Below, piece after piece: positions 27,072 to 34,712 of a stretch of 64,000 bases of DNA. Source of the stretch: Lactobacillus selangorensis. GTDB taxonomy: Bacteria; Bacillota; Bacilli; Lactobacillales; Lactobacillaceae. The position numbers and the translations under genes were made by a program. Location: the NCBI RefSeq assembly GCF_001437205.1, contig NZ_JQAZ01000002.1, positions 62,001-126,000 of the forward strand, given 5' to 3'. Within the stretch, counting starts at the first letter, position 1, and each line of letters opens with the position of its first letter. The notes below the pieces were generated by a model. That model was not told the origin of the DNA and did no database searches. It saw only the letters and a program-made list of their open reading frames with translations.

Positions 27072-28319
27072 TTGCAAACTGAAAAGCATTACTTAGGCGG
27101 GGCCAAATGGATTCAAAATTTATGGGTTCTTTGGTTCGGCAACTTTATCACCGGGCTTGAATTTTCGATGACAATGCCGTTCATGGCACTTTTTATCGAT
27201 ACTCTGGGCCATTTTAATAACTGGTCGCTCAACTTGCTGAGCGGCGCAGCATTTGCGATTACCTTTTTAGCCAAAGCCATCGTTTCGCCGATGTGGGGCA
27301 AACTCGCCGACCGCAAAGGCCGTAAATTGATGTGCCTCCGTGCTTCAGGGGTCATGATGTTCACCGTCATCTTTACCGGGATGGCACCCAACGTCTGGTG
27401 GGTCATTTTTCTGCGGGGCCTGCAAGGCTGTTTCTCCGGTTATGTCAACAACGCCAATGCGATTGTTGCTACTGAAGCGCCGCATGATCGCAGCGGCAAA
27501 GCAATGGGGACATTAGCGACTGGCAACGTTACCGGAACCTTGTTAGGACCATTATTCGGCGGCTTCATTGCCGGTATCTTCGGTTATCGGGCCACTTTCT
27601 ACATTGCCGGGACCTTGATGTTCTTCGTCTTCCTGTCCACTTTGTTCTTAGTCCATGAAGATTTCAAACCCATCGCCGCTGCCAAAATGCGGTCAATGAA
27701 GACGATCATCCGGCAGTTAAAATCGCCCAACATGTTGTTAGGCATTTTCATCACCACTTTAATCATCCAAGCTTCAGCAACATCCATTACCCCATTTATC
27801 AGTTTATTCATTCGGCAGTTATTACATGGGCAGGGCAACTTGGCGCTCGTCAGCGGAGTCATCTCAGCTATGCCTGGGATCGCCACTTTGATTGCTGCGC
27901 AGCCATTGGGTAATTTAATTGATCGGATTGGCGCCGTCAAAGTACTGACTTGGGGATTGGCCTTTGCGACAATCTGCTTCATTCCGCAGATTTTTGTGAC
28001 CAATGTTTGGCAGCTAGGCTTCCTGCGGCTGTTAGTCGGAATTTCCGATGCTGCACTATTGCCAGCGGTTCAAACGTTAATGGCCCTCAACACCCCCGCC
28101 GATGCCTTTGACCGAATCTTCAGCTATAACCAATCTTTCCAAGCCATGGGTAGTGTCGTCGGTCCGATGATTGGGGCTGTTATTGCCAGTGTCATCGGCT
28201 ATCGAGGCGTATTCGCCATGACAGCAATCTTCGAATTCTGCAACTTGCTGCTGATCTGGTATGACCAGAAGCATCCTTATCCGAATTGGATTAAGAAACG
28301 GATTGCAAACGAAAATTAA
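27072..28319 (+). CDS. MFS multidrug-type transporter
   Basis: 415-residue, 12-helix major facilitator protein. The loop 2-3 signature GKLADRKGRK, the helix-5 motif with GPLFGGFIAGIFGYR and a second-half loop PLGNLIDRIGAVKVL place it with drug/proton antiporters of the MdtG/TetA-like group. The start is TTG 27072; no ATG lies in frame before the first helix (LWVLWFGNFITGLEFSM). The ribosome site is weak, so low-level translation is possible. Single gene between two terminators. Drug range cannot be read from sequence. Confidence 0.85.
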   Translation: MQTEKHYLGGAKWIQNLWVLWFGNFITGLEFSMTMPFMALFIDTLGHFNNWSLNLLSGAAFAITFLAKAIVSPMWGKLADRKGRKLMCLRASGVMMFTVIFTGMAPNVWWVIFLRGLQGCFSGYVNNANAIVATEAPHDRSGKAMGTLATGNVTGTLLGPLFGGFIAGIFGYRATFYIAGTLMFFVFLSTLFLVHEDFKPIAAAKMRSMKTIIRQLKSPNMLLGIFITTLIIQASATSITPFISLFIRQLLHGQGNLALVSGVISAMPGIATLIAAQPLGNLIDRIGAVKVLTWGLAFATICFIPQIFVTNVWQLGFLRLLVGISDAALLPAVQTLMALNTPADAFDRIFSYNQSFQAMGSVVGPMIGAVIASVIGYRGVFAMTAIFEFCNLLLIWYDQKHPYPNWIKKRIANEN

Positions 28320-28326
28320 ATTCATC

Positions 28327-28367
28327 AAAAAAGGCTTGAAGCATTATTTTTGCTTCAAGCCTTTTTA
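28327..28367. terminator. Bidirectional terminator
   Basis: AAAAAAGGCTTGAAGCA paired with TGCTTCAAGCCTTTTT, between the MFS gene and the convergent gene ending at 28383. Confidence 0.9.
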
Positions 28368-28382
28368 ACGACTATTTTTAAA

Positions 28383-28706
28383 TTACAGATCCAGTTTCCG
28401 TAAACCTTGGAAGTGATCAGGGCCGGATACCGCACGGTAAACTGCGTTCAAGAAATCGACAACCGTCAATGAACCTTCTTCATAGGCATCCCCCAAATGA
28501 GTACCTTCTTGTTCGTCGTATTTTGACAAAACAGGTTCTGACAGATCGACCTCATATTTTGCGACCGGTTTGTCATGGGCCGCAAATGTGACGATGTAGT
28601 CGTCATCTTCACCCTTGACCCGAGCTGCATCATATTCACCCAGCTTCAGATCACGAAAAATATAGTCCTTATTATCCTTTAAGGATGCCAAACGCGTTTG
28701 CTTCAT
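28383..28706 (-). CDS. Hypothetical acidic protein (107 aa)
   Basis: Unrecognised soluble 107-residue protein. It begins MKQTRLASLKDNKDYIFRDL and continues with a beta-rich middle (DAARVKGEDDDYIVTFAAHD, VAKYEVDL) and a C-terminal helical part DFLNAVYRAVSGPDHFQGL. ATG 28706 follows GGAGGAAAA. A TATAAC -10-like box lies at about 28742 on the minus strand. No catalytic or binding motif was found; it stands as a single gene. Confidence 0.65.
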   Translation of the reverse strand: MKQTRLASLKDNKDYIFRDLKLGEYDAARVKGEDDDYIVTFAAHDKPVAKYEVDLSEPVLSKYDEQEGTHLGDAYEEGSLTVVDFLNAVYRAVSGPDHFQGLRKLDL

Positions 28707-28840
28707 GGAATTTTCCTCCTATCTGATCTTTCACTATTAGTTATACCATACAACCACCAGCAACTGGGGGCCTACTTATTTTTAATCTTAAATAAATCGT
28801 TGCAAAAGAATGATAAGATGAAGTTATTCTACGAGAGAGA

Positions 28841-29941
28841 ATGAAAAATATGAAAAAGATTCAGTCCCACATTCAGTTACCAGCCAAGTGGATTCTCATC
28901 CTGATCGTGCTGGGGTTGCTGGGCGTGATCGCCGTTCATTTCGACAATCCGGTCTACCAGCAAACAATCGTCCGCATCACCCATGTTACCAACAGCAAGG
29001 CCAAATCCACGACGGATGAATTCAACAACGAAGACAGCACTGTCACTCAGAAACTGACCGGTATCATCACCAACGGCCGCCGTAAAGGTCAGACCGTCCA
29101 TCTCAAAAATACTTATACCGGTTCGCATGCAACCGACCAGCGTTATTACAGCGGCAATCAGGTTTTTATCAGTCACAACAACCTGATCACCGACTATAAA
29201 CGGGATACATCGGTCGCCCTGCTTTTCTGGATTGCCTTCAGTCTGCTGCTGCTGATCATGCAATGGACCGGCATGCGGGCCCTGCTCAGTGTTCTGCTCA
29301 ATGCCGTCTTATTCTTCATCGCCATCGAAATCGATTTGGCCGTCCATGGTTCCAACATCCTGCTGATTTTCGGCGGTCTGTCGATCGTCTTTACTTCCGT
29401 CACTTTGTGGATCGTGCTGGGCTTCAATCGGCAAATGGCGATTACACTGGGCGCCACCTTATCCGGCACAGCAATTGCAATGGCACTCAGCTGGCTAGTC
29501 ATCACACTGACGGGTTCCAACGGCGTTTATTACGAAGCTATGCAATATGTAACGCAGACGCCGAAACCTCTCTTCTTGGCGGAAACACTGCTCGGCTCAT
29601 TGGGCGCCGTTATGGATGAGTCGACCGATATCATTTCCTCCCTCTTCCAATTGAAGAAGGAGCAACCGGATATTTCGGCGCATCAAATCTTTAATTCCGG
29701 ACGGGAAATCGGCCGTGAAATCATGGGACCATTAATCAACGTCCTCTTCCTGATTTTCGTCGCTGATACCTTTCCCATGGCCGTTTTATTCCTGCGCAAC
29801 GGCAATTCATGGGGCTACACTTTCAACATGAATATGTCGCTGGGAATCACCCAGAGTCTGGTCAGCGGCATCGGAATCGTGCTGGCCATCCCAGCCGCTG
29901 CCTTTTTAGCCGGACATTTTAGCGGAGGTGAGCGGAAATGA
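28841..29941 (+). CDS. YibE/F family membrane protein, first of pair
   Basis: 366-residue membrane protein of the YibE/F family. After an N-terminal helix (WILILIVLGLLGVIAVHF) comes an extracytoplasmic domain of about 110 residues (TGIITNGRRKGQTVHLKNTY resembles an OB-like strand set). A membrane block of several helices follows, with the family segment ESTDIISSLFQLKKEQPDI. Two near ATGs (28841 and 28850) are possible after GAGAGAG. It overlaps the next gene by ATGA, and the two paralogous halves likely form one complex. The transported substrate is unknown. Confidence 0.85.
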   Translation: MKNMKKIQSHIQLPAKWILILIVLGLLGVIAVHFDNPVYQQTIVRITHVTNSKAKSTTDEFNNEDSTVTQKLTGIITNGRRKGQTVHLKNTYTGSHATDQRYYSGNQVFISHNNLITDYKRDTSVALLFWIAFSLLLLIMQWTGMRALLSVLLNAVLFFIAIEIDLAVHGSNILLIFGGLSIVFTSVTLWIVLGFNRQMAITLGATLSGTAIAMALSWLVITLTGSNGVYYEAMQYVTQTPKPLFLAETLLGSLGAVMDESTDIISSLFQLKKEQPDISAHQIFNSGREIGREIMGPLINVLFLIFVADTFPMAVLFLRNGNSWGYTFNMNMSLGITQSLVSGIGIVLAIPAAAFLAGHFSGGERK

Positions 29942-30684
29942 GTACGATCGTTGCTTTAGGATTATTCCTGCTGCTCGCTATGTTTCTAGTCGGCGGCCGG
30001 CGGGGCATCCGTTCCTTTGTCAGTTTATTGTTAAACTTCGTCCTCTTATTTATGGCCATCGTGCTAGTGGCCTTCGGATTTCCGCCGCTCATTGTCACTT
30101 TAATCATCGGCATTATGATTTTGGGCGTCACCATTTTTATGGGTGCCGACAGCGATTTGACCACGCAGACAGCCTTTTATGGGGCCGTGATTGTGTTAGT
30201 GATTGTCGTTTTGCTGATTATCCCGGTCGAGCATTGGGCTGCCGTCCAAGGGTTTGGGGAAGAAGACAGCGATGATATCGTCGGCTTCTCATTAGCAATC
30301 GGCATTTCATTTGCACAAATTGCCGCTTCAACGGCTATCTTCAGCACATTGGGTGCCATTGCCGAAGCTGCGATGGCAATCGCAGCCGGCTTGAATGAAA
30401 TCGTCGTTCAGACACCGCACCTCAGCAACCATGAATTGTTCCAAGACGGTTCCGATATCGGCCGCCAGATTATCGGGACTACGTTTAATACCTTATTCTT
30501 CGGTTTCTTCGGCGGTTTCCTAGCGCTATTTATCTGGTTCGTTGGACTGCACTATTCACTCGGTCAGATTTTTAATAATAAGATTTTCGTGGCCGAACTG
30601 CTTGAAATTCTCTTTTCAATCATCGGCGTTATCTTAACGGTGCCGATCACAACGTGGGTCATGACACGTCAGCGGCATGATTAA
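29938..30684 (+). CDS. YibE/F family membrane protein, second of pair
   Basis: 248-residue, nearly all-membrane YibE/F protein (helices from LGLFLLLAMFLVGG onward), lacking the soluble domain of its upstream partner. The family segment GAIAEAAMAIAAGLNEIVVQTPHLSNHELFQDG parallels the corresponding part of the first gene. It starts within the stop of the partner (ATGA, with AGCGGAGGTG ahead), so expression is coupled. A terminator follows at 30697. Confidence 0.85.
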   Translation: MSTIVALGLFLLLAMFLVGGRRGIRSFVSLLLNFVLLFMAIVLVAFGFPPLIVTLIIGIMILGVTIFMGADSDLTTQTAFYGAVIVLVIVVLLIIPVEHWAAVQGFGEEDSDDIVGFSLAIGISFAQIAASTAIFSTLGAIAEAAMAIAAGLNEIVVQTPHLSNHELFQDGSDIGRQIIGTTFNTLFFGFFGGFLALFIWFVGLHYSLGQIFNNKIFVAELLEILFSIIGVILTVPITTWVMTRQRHD

Positions 30685-30696
30685 CCCATTATCACT

Positions 30697-30743
30697 AAAA
30701 AGACTGTTCTGACATCGAATGCGATGTTGAAACAGTCTTTTTT
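30697..30743. terminator. Terminator after the YibE/F pair
   Basis: AAAAAGACTGTTC and GAAACAGTCTTTTTT form an interrupted stem. It resembles the terminator at 23573-23619. It also abuts the stop of the small minus-strand gene (30742). Confidence 0.85.
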
Positions 30744-30921
30744 AAGCCATCCATAAAATTAAAATGCCCACAAAAGCGATTAGAAAACTGACGACAGCCA
30801 CCCAGAAATCCCGTTGGGCAAACCGATTCTGAACCATTTTGACTAAACTGATGACCAGATAAACGAGGAACAACGCCCCGAAAACGATAAATAAAAACGT
30901 GCCGAGATCGACTAATTTCAT
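30742..30921 (-). CDS. Small two-helix membrane protein (59 aa)
   Basis: Unrecognised 59-residue protein. An N-terminal membrane helix at about residues 6-27 (TFLFIVFGALFLVYLVISL) is followed by a basic/polar hairpin KMVQNRFAQRD and a second helix at about 40-57 (VAVVSFLIAFVGILILW). Start ATG 30921 follows GGAAGGGGA. It has the same length and topology as the gene at 1550-1729 but no obvious sequence identity. It fills the gap before pepO. Function unknown. Confidence 0.6.
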   Translation of the reverse strand: MKLVDLGTFLFIVFGALFLVYLVISLVKMVQNRFAQRDFWVAVVSFLIAFVGILILWMA

Positions 30922-30970
30922 CTGGCAGTTCCCCTTCCTATTTTCATTATAAGGTTTTCAGTTAAAAAAC

Positions 30971-30998
30971 TTGTTCCCGAAGCTTTTAGAAGTAAAAT
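30971..30998 (+). promoter_or_regulatory. Promoter of pepO
   Basis: TTGTTC at 30971-30976 and TAAAAT at 30993-30998 with a 16-base spacer, about 35 bases ahead of the pepO start. Confidence 0.5.
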
Positions 30999-31030
30999 GG
31001 AGTTATCAAATCAGAAAAAGAAGGTTCGCT

Positions 31031-32944
31031 ATGACAAATACACAAGTATCTCCCCAAGAGAATTTATACGATGCTGTCAACGGCCAATGGGAACAAAAAG
31101 CAGTCATTCCAGCTGACCATTCAACCATCGGCGGCTTTACCGATTTGTCGGATCAGATTGAAAAAACATTGATGGACGATTTTGCCGCAATGCTGGATCA
31201 TGATAAGAAGGCGCCGAAGGAATTGGATTCTTTCTTAGCCTACTACAAATTAGCGGCCGATTTTAAGCAACGGAATGCAGCCGGCGTCAAGCCTGCGCAG
31301 CCGTATCTGGATGAAATCGAAGGCATGAGTTCGCTCGATGACCTCGTCGAAAATTGGCACGATATGGTGCTGGACGGCATGCCATTACCGTTCGTCCTCG
31401 ACGTCGATGCCGATATGAAGAACGCCACCATCAATGCCCTGTATGCTTACGCCCCATCCCTGATTCTGCCGGATAAATCTTATTACAGCAAGGAAAATGA
31501 AGCACAAGCCAAGCAATTATTGAAGGTCTTCTTCGATATGATGTCCAAACTGTTCGAAATGGCCGGTCTGTCGGCCGAAAAGTCGCAGCAGATCATCAAC
31601 GGTGCGATTGCCTTCGATAAGCAGATCGTGCCCTATGTCAAGAGTGCCGAAGAAAAAGCCGATTACAGCCAGATGTATCATCTGCAGAGCATGTCCGAAT
31701 TCACGGCTCACAGCAAGTACTTGCCCTTCGGCGATTTAATTACCAGCCTGATCGGCAAACTGCCTGACAACATTATCGTGCCTGAACCCGACTTCTATGC
31801 CCACTTCGACCAGCTGGTCAATCCAGAACATTTTGGCGAGCTGAAGGATTGGATGCTCGTCCAAACGTTACAAGGTCTGAGTGGCTTTTTAAGCGACGAC
31901 TTCCGGACAACCGGCGGAATTTACGGCCGGGTTCTTTCTGGCAGTAAAGAAGCCAAAGTCCCGCAAAAGAGTGCTTATTATTTAGCAACCGGACTCTTCG
32001 ACCAAGTAGTCGGCGATTATTATGCCCATGCCTACTTTGGCGATGCCGCTAAAAAAGACGTCCACTCGATGGTCGAAAAGATGATTGCCGTTTATAAGAA
32101 ACGTCTGAAGAATAACGACTGGCTCAGCGCTGAAACACGTACTGAAGCGGTCAAAAAACTCGATCATCTCGGCATTCAAGTCGGATTCCCAGACAAACTC
32201 GACCCGCTGTACAAGCAGTTTGTCACGAAACCGGCTGAAGCTGGCGGCGATCCGTTGAACAACGCCATGACCTTCAATCGCATCCGTCAAAACGATATGT
32301 TCAAACGCTGGGATAAAAAAGTCGATCGCAACAAGTGGGAAATGAGCGCCAACACTGTGAATGCTTATTACCATCCCTTCCGCAACATCATCGTCTTCCC
32401 AGCAGCCATTTTGCAGGCACCGTTCTACAGCCTCAAGCAGAGTGCCAGCGCCAACTTCGGCGGAATTGGTGCTGTTATCGCCCATGAAATTTCGCATGCC
32501 TTCGATAACAATGGGGCCTTGTTCGATGAATACGGCAATTTAAATAATTGGTGGACGAAGGAAGATTCTGCACACTTCAAGCAGCTTTCACAGGCGATGA
32601 TTGATGAATTTAACGGCATTCCGTTTGCAAACGGCAAGGTCAACGGCAAGCTGACCGTTTCCGAAAACATTGCCGATGCTGGCGGTTTGAGTTGTGCGCT
32701 CGAAGCCGCTAAAGGTGAATCCGAAGTCGACTTGAAAGCCTTCTTCGAAAACTGGGCCCGTGTCTGGCGCAACAAGTCGACCGAACAACGACAGGAACTG
32801 CTGCTGGCAATCGACGTCCATGCACCGGCTAAACTGCGTGCCAATGTGCAAGTCAAGAACCTCGATGATTTCTATACGACCTTCGACGTTCAGCCTGGCG
32901 ACGGGATGTACATGGCCCCTGAAAAACGGGTGCATATCTGGTAA
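31031..32944 (+). CDS. pepO: M13-family zinc endopeptidase PepO
   Basis: 637-residue neprilysin-type oligopeptidase that hydrolyses peptides inside the cell as part of proteolytic nutrition in lactic acid bacteria. The zinc site HEISH (about residues 485-489), the third ligand in ENIADAGGL (about 545) and the C-terminal VHIW are present. There is no signal peptide. The ATG at 31031 begins the conserved start MTNTQVSPQENLYDAVNGQW; the longer frame adds 20 residues without family support. Its ribosome site, AAGAAGG, is modest. Single gene with its own promoter and a terminator hairpin. Confidence 0.94.
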   Translation: MTNTQVSPQENLYDAVNGQWEQKAVIPADHSTIGGFTDLSDQIEKTLMDDFAAMLDHDKKAPKELDSFLAYYKLAADFKQRNAAGVKPAQPYLDEIEGMSSLDDLVENWHDMVLDGMPLPFVLDVDADMKNATINALYAYAPSLILPDKSYYSKENEAQAKQLLKVFFDMMSKLFEMAGLSAEKSQQIINGAIAFDKQIVPYVKSAEEKADYSQMYHLQSMSEFTAHSKYLPFGDLITSLIGKLPDNIIVPEPDFYAHFDQLVNPEHFGELKDWMLVQTLQGLSGFLSDDFRTTGGIYGRVLSGSKEAKVPQKSAYYLATGLFDQVVGDYYAHAYFGDAAKKDVHSMVEKMIAVYKKRLKNNDWLSAETRTEAVKKLDHLGIQVGFPDKLDPLYKQFVTKPAEAGGDPLNNAMTFNRIRQNDMFKRWDKKVDRNKWEMSANTVNAYYHPFRNIIVFPAAILQAPFYSLKQSASANFGGIGAVIAHEISHAFDNNGALFDEYGNLNNWWTKEDSAHFKQLSQAMIDEFNGIPFANGKVNGKLTVSENIADAGGLSCALEAAKGESEVDLKAFFENWARVWRNKSTEQRQELLLAIDVHAPAKLRANVQVKNLDDFYTTFDVQPGDGMYMAPEKRVHIW

Positions 32945-32980
32945 TCAAGTTGTGGCATGAAAATAAATTGAATTTGCCCC

Positions 32981-33013
32981 AAGGAGCCGCTGGACTGTAT
33001 CCAGTGGCTCCTT
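32981..33013 (+). terminator. Terminator of pepO
   Basis: AAGGAGCC-CTGGA paired with TCCAG-GGCTCCTT in a strong stem. The T run after it is weak (GTTATTT), so termination may be partial. Confidence 0.65.
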
Positions 33014-33065
33014 GTTATTTCCCGCCAAGCAAGCATGTCGCATGGACGACGCTCCTTGGGCATGC

Positions 33066-33253
33066 TATAATTAAGATTCAATCAGGGTTATTTTCACACG
33101 TTATTTCAAATGATCCATTGCTGCAAGAACGACCTTTTCTTCGAGCGAGTAATGAATGTGCTACTTAAAGGTCGTTTGACCAACCACCCCTCACTGCGAG
33201 CGGTTTCAGAAATAACCGTGTTAAAAATGACCATATGCGGAGGCTTTTAATCT
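33066..33253 (+). promoter_or_regulatory. Promoter and structured 5' leader of the ligase gene
   Basis: An extended -10, TGCTATAAT (TATAAT 33066-33071), lies about 180 bases ahead of the ATG, so the transcript carries a long leader. Within it, 33083-33093 (CAGGGTTATTT) pairs with 33210-33220 (AAATAACCGTG) at 10 of 11 positions. Nested inside is a perfect 10-bp stem, AACGACCTTT (33128-33137) with AAAGGTCGTT (33167-33176). No T-box, known riboswitch core or terminator was recognised. A regulatory RNA or protein-binding leader is inferred from the enclosed pairing. Confidence 0.55.
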
Positions 33254-34312
33254 ATGAAAATTGTTGTTTTAGCGGGCGGACGAAGCACCGAACGGAATGT
33301 TTCGCTGTCCTCTGGTCTGAACGTTGCAAATGCGCTGCGCCAAAAAGGCCATCAGGTCGCATTCGTCGATTTGTTCTTAGGCCAGGAACTCGCCAGCGAC
33401 GCTGACATCGATGCTTTATTTACCACTGCTCAAACCGGTCCCAGTGCGCCGATCAGCGATGAAGTCCTGACCGATGAAAAGATCAACTCCTTGCGGACAG
33501 ATGGCACAATCGGCCTCTTCGGAAAAAATGTGCTGAAAATCTGCCAGCACGCCGATATTGTTTATATGGGTCTGCATGGTGAAGATGGTGAAAACGGGAA
33601 GGTGCAAGCTGTGCTCGACCTCTTCGACATCCGCTACACCGGCAGCGGCACCTTGGCATCTGGTGTTGCCATGAATAAAAAGGTCTCCAAAGAGATCATG
33701 CTGCAGAACCATATCAGTACCGCCCCATTTGTAACGGCTTATCGGGATGAAAATGAAATTCCGAGTGTGCCGTTCGACTATCCAGTCGTTGTCAAGCCAA
33801 GCAGCGGCGGCTCCAGCGTCGGCACGCACATTGTCCGGGACCCAGCTGATTTGGAGGATGCCGTCTTAGATGCCTTCCGATTCGATTATGAAGTGTTAAT
33901 CGAAAAGTACATCAAAGGCCGTGAATTCTCGCTGGGAATCGTCAATGAACGCCCTATGCCTGGAATCGAAATCGTCGTTCATGACGGCTGGTATGATTTC
34001 AAACACAAATTCCAAGCCAACAATACGACCGAATTTATCACCCCACCGGCAATCGACGATGCGCTCCATGATGAAATGAAAAAAGTCGCCTTGAAGACCT
34101 TCCATGTCTTGGGCATGCAGAATTATGGCCGTATTGACTTTCTGCTGGACGACACCGGGATGTACGTCATCGAAGCCAATACTTTGCCGGGCATGACCCC
34201 GTTGTCCTTGCTGCCGCAAGAAGCCGCCGTCGTCAACATTTCATATGCCGACCTCTGCGACCAGATTGTCTTGGGCAAATGGAAATTATACGAACAAAAC
34301 GAAGTTCATTAA
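33254..34312 (+). CDS. ddl: D-alanine--D-alanine/D-lactate ligase family protein
   Basis: 352-residue ATP-grasp ligase that joins D-Ala to D-Ala or D-lactate for peptidoglycan precursors. [50 protein letters not shown] and [14 protein letters not shown] are diagnostic. At the position of Tyr216 of Escherichia coli DdlB (motif YDYEAKY) this protein has Phe253 in YDFKHKF. A Phe there is established in D-Ala-D-Lac ligases of naturally vancomycin-resistant lactic acid bacteria, so D-lactate use is a reasonable inference. ATG 33254 follows GCGGAGGC. It has its own promoter and a structured leader. A second ddl may exist elsewhere. Confidence 0.9.
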   Translation: MKIVVLAGGRSTERNVSLSSGLNVANALRQKGHQVAFVDLFLGQELASDADIDALFTTAQTGPSAPISDEVLTDEKINSLRTDGTIGLFGKNVLKICQHADIVYMGLHGEDGENGKVQAVLDLFDIRYTGSGTLASGVAMNKKVSKEIMLQNHISTAPFVTAYRDENEIPSVPFDYPVVVKPSSGGSSVGTHIVRDPADLEDAVLDAFRFDYEVLIEKYIKGREFSLGIVNERPMPGIEIVVHDGWYDFKHKFQANNTTEFITPPAIDDALHDEMKKVALKTFHVLGMQNYGRIDFLLDDTGMYVIEANTLPGMTPLSLLPQEAAVVNISYADLCDQIVLGKWKLYEQNEVH

Positions 34313-34317
34313 CGCAA

Positions 34318-34352
34318 AAAACGACCGTGCCATCACTTGGCACGGTCGTTTT
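34318..34352. terminator. Bidirectional terminator
   Basis: AAACGACCGTGCC paired with GGCACGGTCGTTT and flanked by A and T runs, between the ligase gene and the convergent lipoprotein gene. Confidence 0.92.
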
Positions 34353-34367
34353 ATTTCATCAGCCGAA

Positions 34368-34586
34368 CTAATTCATACTATCCGACTTTTTGGCTTTTTT
34401 CTTGCTGCTTTCCATCATGCCAGAGCTCTTCTTGCTGCTGCTCTTCTTTTTCGTGCTTGAAACCTTTTCGGACTTCGGCTTGCTGGACGATGAATTCATA
34501 TTTGAATTGGATGAACTCGAGCCGCATCCGGCTAAGAGCAGCATACTGCTGACTGCTAAAATTCCAAAAATACCACGCTTTCTCAT
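34368..34586 (-). CDS. Small Ser/Lys-rich lipoprotein (72 aa)
   Basis: 72-residue secreted lipoprotein. The signal peptide MRKRGIFGILAVSSMLLLAGC carries a classical lipobox (LLAGC), with the lipidated Cys at residue 21. The mature part is low-complexity, made of Ser and Lys blocks (SSSSNSN, KKKSSSKKSS, SKKKAKK) with no folded domain. Such cationic tails could interact with wall polymers, but this is a guess. ATG 34586 follows GGGGGG. It sits between the ligase gene and the TcaA-like gene. Confidence 0.8.
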   Translation of the reverse strand: MRKRGIFGILAVSSMLLLAGCGSSSSNSNMNSSSSKPKSEKVSSTKKKSSSKKSSGMMESSKKKAKKSDSMN

Positions 34587-34670
34587 TTAAAAGCCCCCTT
34601 CTAATAAATGTGTTCGTCATATTTTGGTACACGCTCAATATATCATGCCTTCGGGCTGAACATAAAAAAA

Positions 34671-34704
34671 GACACTCCCTTACCTAGCGTGGCTGTAGGA
34701 GTGC
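34671..34704 (-). terminator. Terminator of the TcaA-like gene
   Basis: Minus-strand GCACTCC-TA and GGAGTGTC arms followed by a run of seven T (34664-34670). Confidence 0.8.
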
Positions 34705-34712
34705 CTGCATTT

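Noticed and set aside
31982..32497. 171-codon open frame opposite pepO
   Set aside because: Overlaps the catalytic region of pepO; shadow frame.
33083..33220. ddl leader considered as a T-box
   Set aside because: No T-box sequence (GGGTGG-type) and no terminator/antiterminator pair before the start.
34378..34638. Second minus-strand frame over the lipoprotein gene
   Set aside because: The lipobox frame has the ribosome site and signal peptide; this frame does not.
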